Shown here one piece after another: positions 61,143 through 64,000 of a stretch of 64,000 nt of DNA. Source of the DNA: Subdoligranulum variabile. Lineage in GTDB: Bacteria > Bacillota > Clostridia > Oscillospirales > Ruminococcaceae. The DNA is taken from assembly GCA_003343905.1 (NCBI GenBank), contig QAKI01000043.1:266569-330568 (forward strand). The letters run 5' to 3'. The position numbers were made by a program, and so were the translations under genes. Within the stretch, counting starts at the first letter, position 1; every line of letters starts with the position of its first letter. A model generated the notes under the pieces. It had not been told where the DNA came from. It worked only from the letters and a program-made list of their open reading frames with translations, and did no database searches.

Positions 61143-62480
61143 ATGGCTATGAAAAGAATCTGCACCCTGCTGTGCGCCGCCCTGCTCACGCTGCTGCTGG
61201 CGCTGCCCGTGGCCGCGGAAGGGGAGAACAGCCTTCTGGCGGCGGACGCGCCGGAACTGAACGCCCCGGCGGCCTACGTTGTGAACCTGGACACCAACAT
61301 CGTGGTCTATGAAAAAAACAGTGAGACCCAGCTTCAGGCGGCCAGCCTGACCAAGATGATGACCTGCCTGCTGATGCTGGAACAGTATCAGGACCAGTTG
61401 GACACCATCACGCTCACGGCGCCCGGCTACATCTATGACCTGATCTGGGAACAGACCACCAACGCTTCCACCGCCGACATCCGCCGCGGGGATACCCAGA
61501 CCCTGCGCAACCTGCTGTACGCCATGCTGCTGCCCAGCGCCAACGAGGCAGCTTACATCGTGGCCGACTACATGGGCGGCGGCAGCATCGACAACTTTGT
61601 GGCGATGATGAACGACGAGGCCGCGGCCATCGGCTGCACCGGCACCACCTTCACCGACCCCTGCGGCCTGGATGAAGGCAACGTGACCACCGCGCGGGAC
61701 GCCTACCTGATCCTGCGGGCGCTTTCGGCCTATGACGTGGCGGCTTCGGTCATGGCGACGCCCAGCTACGATATGGGCACCAACGAAAACTACCCCACGC
61801 CGGGCACCTATATCATCCAGAACACCGACAAGATGGTGTGCAACACCAGCTACTATCGGGAATACACCAAGGGCGGCAAGACCGGCAGCCTGGGCGAGTG
61901 GCAGAACTTCGCGGGCTGGCACAGCCAGGACGGCGAAAGCTATATCAGCGTGCTGCTCAACGTCCCCAACTCGGTGGATGAAGAGGGCGGCCGCCCGGCC
62001 CTGCGGGAGACCGCCACGCTGATGGACTGGGTATTTGGGACCTATACCGTGGCCCCGGCGCTGGATACCACCCAGCCCATCACCGAAAGCCACGTGCGCT
62101 ATTCCACCCAGACCGACACCGTCATGCTGTACCCCGCCGACGATATGATGACCCTGCTGCCGCGCGACGGCGGCGCGGCCGTGACCGAGCAGACCTTCAA
62201 CCTGCCGGAATCGCTGACCGCGCCCCTGCATCAGGGGGATGTGGTGGGCACCGTGACGCTGACGATCGAGGGTGAGACCATCGGCACGGTGGATCTGATC
62301 GCGGGCAGCGACGTTTCCCGCAATCAGGTGCTGTACACCATTTCCCGCATCGGGGAATTTTTCTCCAGCACCTATTTCAAAGTCGTCATCATGCTGACGA
62401 TGGCGGTAGTGGCGATCTACGCCTTTGTGTGGGTGCTGTCCATTCTGGGCGTGTGGAGCCGTGAAAGCGAAGATAAGTGA
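61143..62480 (+). CDS. D-alanyl-D-alanine carboxypeptidase (DacF-type PBP)
   Basis: 445 residues. A signal peptide (about 1-24, cleavage after VAAEG-like sequence) is followed by the class A penicillin-binding fold: SxxK at AASLTKMM, SxN at LPSANEAAY, KTG at GGKTGSLG. A C-terminal membrane helix (about 405-435) anchors it outside the cell. It removes the terminal D-Ala from peptidoglycan stems. Sporulation-specific (DacF) and vegetative (DacA) versions cannot be told apart here. Confidence 0.9.
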   Translation: MAMKRICTLLCAALLTLLLALPVAAEGENSLLAADAPELNAPAAYVVNLDTNIVVYEKNSETQLQAASLTKMMTCLLMLEQYQDQLDTITLTAPGYIYDLIWEQTTNASTADIRRGDTQTLRNLLYAMLLPSANEAAYIVADYMGGGSIDNFVAMMNDEAAAIGCTGTTFTDPCGLDEGNVTTARDAYLILRALSAYDVAASVMATPSYDMGTNENYPTPGTYIIQNTDKMVCNTSYYREYTKGGKTGSLGEWQNFAGWHSQDGESYISVLLNVPNSVDEEGGRPALRETATLMDWVFGTYTVAPALDTTQPITESHVRYSTQTDTVMLYPADDMMTLLPRDGGAAVTEQTFNLPESLTAPLHQGDVVGTVTLTIEGETIGTVDLIAGSDVSRNQVLYTISRIGEFFSSTYFKVVIMLTMAVVAIYAFVWVLSILGVWSRESEDK

Positions 62481-62500
62481 TAGGATCGGGAGGATCGACC

Positions 62501-63946
62501 ATGCTGGACGTGAAACGCAACCTGACAACGATGACGGATTTTTACGAACTGACGATGTCGGCCGGGTATCTGCATGAAGGCTACCAGGACAAGATCGCCG
62601 TGTTCGATATGTTTTTCCGGCGTGTGCCGGACGGCGGCGGTTATGCCATCATGGCCGGGCTGCAGCAGTTCATCGACGCGGTGGACCATCTGGAATTTAC
62701 CCCGGAGGATGTGGACTACCTGCGTTCCACCGGGATCTTCAATGAAGATTTCCTGCAATACCTGGCAAACTTCCGGCTGCACTGCACGATCTGGGCCATT
62801 GAGGAAGGCATGCCGATCTTCCCCCAGGAACCCATCGTCACGGTGGAAGGCCCGGCCATCGAATGCCAGCTTCTGGAAACGCTGCTGCTTGTCACCTTCA
62901 ACCACCAGTGCCTGATCGCCACCAAGGCCAACCGCATCGTGCGCGCGGCGTCCGGCCGCCCGGTCATGGAGTTCGGCGCGCGCCGGGCCCAGGGGTACGA
63001 CGCCGCCTACTTCGGCGCGCGGGCAGCCTATATCGGCGGCTGCGGTTCCACTTCCTGCGTGATGGCGGCGCGGGACTTCGGCATCCCCGCGTCGGGCACC
63101 ATGGCCCACAGTTGGGTGCAGATGTTCCCCAGCGAGTATGAAGCCTTCAAGACCTATGCGGAGCTTTACCCCGACGCCTGTTTGCTGCTGGTGGACACCT
63201 ACAACGTGCTGCGCCACGGCGTGCCGGACGCCATCAAGGTGTTCGACGAGGTGCTCAAGCCCATGGGCAAACGCCCCAAGGGCATCCGCATCGATTCGGG
63301 CGACATCGCCTATCTTTCCAAGAAGGCGCGCCACATGCTGGACGCGGCGGGCTACCGCGACTGCCCGATCTGCGCTTCCAACAGCCTGGACGAGTACATC
63401 GTGCGCGACCTGATTTTGCAGGGGGCGCGGGTGGACAGCTTCGGCATCGGGGAGAACATGATCACCGCCAAGAGCGACCCGGTGTTCGGCGGCGTGTACA
63501 AGCTGGCCGCCGTCCGGGAGGAGGACGGCAGCTATACCCCCAAGATGAAGCTGTCGGAGTCGGCGGAAAAGATGACCATTCCGGGCCTGAAAAAAGTCTG
63601 GCGCATTTATGACGAGGACGGCAAGGCCATGGCGGACCTGATCACGCTGGCCGACGAACAGGTCGAGACCCAGCACGGCATCACGCTGTTCGACCCTATC
63701 GAGACCTGGAAGGAGCGCACCTACGTCAACTGCACGGCCCAGTGCCTTTCCACCCTGATCTATGACAAGGGGCGGCGCGTCTACACCAGCCCCAGCCTTG
63801 ACGATATCCGCAAATTCTGCAAGGCGCAGGTGGGCACCCTCTGGGACGAGGTCAAGCGTTTTGAAAACCCCCACCGCTACTATGTGGACCTGAGCCAGCC
63901 GCTGTGGGACAGCCGCAGCGCGCTGCTGAAAAAACTCTCAAAATAA
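62501..63946 (+). CDS. pncB: Nicotinate phosphoribosyltransferase
   Basis: 481 residues. It makes nicotinate mononucleotide for NAD salvage. Seen: TDFYELTMSAGYL at the N-terminus, EFGARRAQGYDAA in the middle, and IRIDSGDIAYLSKKAR near the PRPP site. The ATG (62501) follows GGGAGG. It lies 20 bases after the carboxypeptidase gene, with which it may share a transcript. Confidence 0.94.
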   Translation: MLDVKRNLTTMTDFYELTMSAGYLHEGYQDKIAVFDMFFRRVPDGGGYAIMAGLQQFIDAVDHLEFTPEDVDYLRSTGIFNEDFLQYLANFRLHCTIWAIEEGMPIFPQEPIVTVEGPAIECQLLETLLLVTFNHQCLIATKANRIVRAASGRPVMEFGARRAQGYDAAYFGARAAYIGGCGSTSCVMAARDFGIPASGTMAHSWVQMFPSEYEAFKTYAELYPDACLLLVDTYNVLRHGVPDAIKVFDEVLKPMGKRPKGIRIDSGDIAYLSKKARHMLDAAGYRDCPICASNSLDEYIVRDLILQGARVDSFGIGENMITAKSDPVFGGVYKLAAVREEDGSYTPKMKLSESAEKMTIPGLKKVWRIYDEDGKAMADLITLADEQVETQHGITLFDPIETWKERTYVNCTAQCLSTLIYDKGRRVYTSPSLDDIRKFCKAQVGTLWDEVKRFENPHRYYVDLSQPLWDSRSALLKKLSK

Positions 63947-63982
63947 TTCGTTACGATTTGGTTACAGAACCCCCTCCCCGCG

Positions 63983-63989
63983 CATACTA
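63983..63989 (+). promoter_or_regulatory. CATACTA element at the right edge
   Basis: CATACTA is identical to the -10-like element before spoVAC. The -35 at N18 (GGTTA) is poor. The gene it would serve lies beyond the window. Confidence 0.25.
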
Positions 63990-64000
63990 AGGCCAGTATG

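Noticed and set aside
1..64000. CRISPR array, prophage, integrative element or secondary-metabolite cluster
   Set aside because: I saw no regularly spaced repeats, integrase, transposase, or cluster of unusual-composition genes.

Overview
The window looks like a chromosomal segment of a GC-rich, Gram-positive, spore-forming anaerobe of the Clostridia, most likely Oscillospiraceae (Gemmiger/Subdoligranulum/Faecalibacterium-type relatives). This rests on the GC-rich codon use, AAGGAG-type ribosome binding sites, TTGACA/TATAAT promoters, AddAB instead of RecBCD, and endospore genes (spoVAC-AD-AE, spoIIP, dpaA-dpaB, spoIIR) mixed with housekeeping genes. The taxon is an inference. I recognised no rRNA, tRNA, CRISPR array, integrase, transposase or phage gene. 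Most of the window is ordinary core genome, read as 61 protein genes.

Layout. 1-3.7 kb: a VWA-like metallopeptidase-family gene cut by the left edge, an LRR protein and a MATE transporter. 3.7-10.5 kb: glnS; a small XRE regulator divergent from a zinc-ribbon membrane protein; the overlapping operon ttcA-like/alr/lepA. 10.6-12.9 kb: an ATP-grasp enzyme plus a polyprenyl-phosphate-type glycosyltransferase. 13-18.3 kb: prmA-rsmE, spoVAC-AD-AE, rpsT and spoIIP. 18.4-20.8 kb: asnS-mutY. 21-24.9 kb: an acidic membrane microprotein and two tandem paralogous membrane proteins with degenerate M23/LytM domains. 25-30.4 kb: dpaA-dpaB, a murA-type gene, ftsZ, a DivIVA-like gene. 30.5-32.2 kb: ECF sigma factor and DUF4179-type partner. 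32.3-34.7 kb: HD protein, PC4/YdbC protein, class B sortase and a small lipoprotein with a sorting-signal-like tail.

35-43.2 kb: rfbA-rfbD-rfbB, an unknown membrane protein, then lrp-aminotransferase-CPBP protease-ispE-spoIIR. 43.3-50.2 kb: addB-addA. 50.2-53.9 kb: rpmG-secE-nusG, rplK-rplA, an L10 leader and rplJ-rplL. 54-56.1 kb: a GntR/ABC transporter operon. 56.2-61.1 kb: CBS protein, Asp23/Gls24 protein, fakA-like gene, recG. 61.1-64 kb: a D,D-carboxypeptidase and nicotinate phosphoribosyltransferase.

How the parts fit. Sporulation genes are spread over the window and several carry candidate compartment-specific promoters: sigmaE-like before spoIIP, sigmaG-like before spoVAC, sigmaK-like before dpaA. 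SpoVA channels would load the dipicolinate made by DpaAB. The least explained items are the tandem pseudo-M23 pair beside dpaAB, the sortase with its lipobox-plus-sorting-signal partner, the ATP-grasp/glycosyltransferase pair, and the zinc-ribbon protein under a probable XRE operator.
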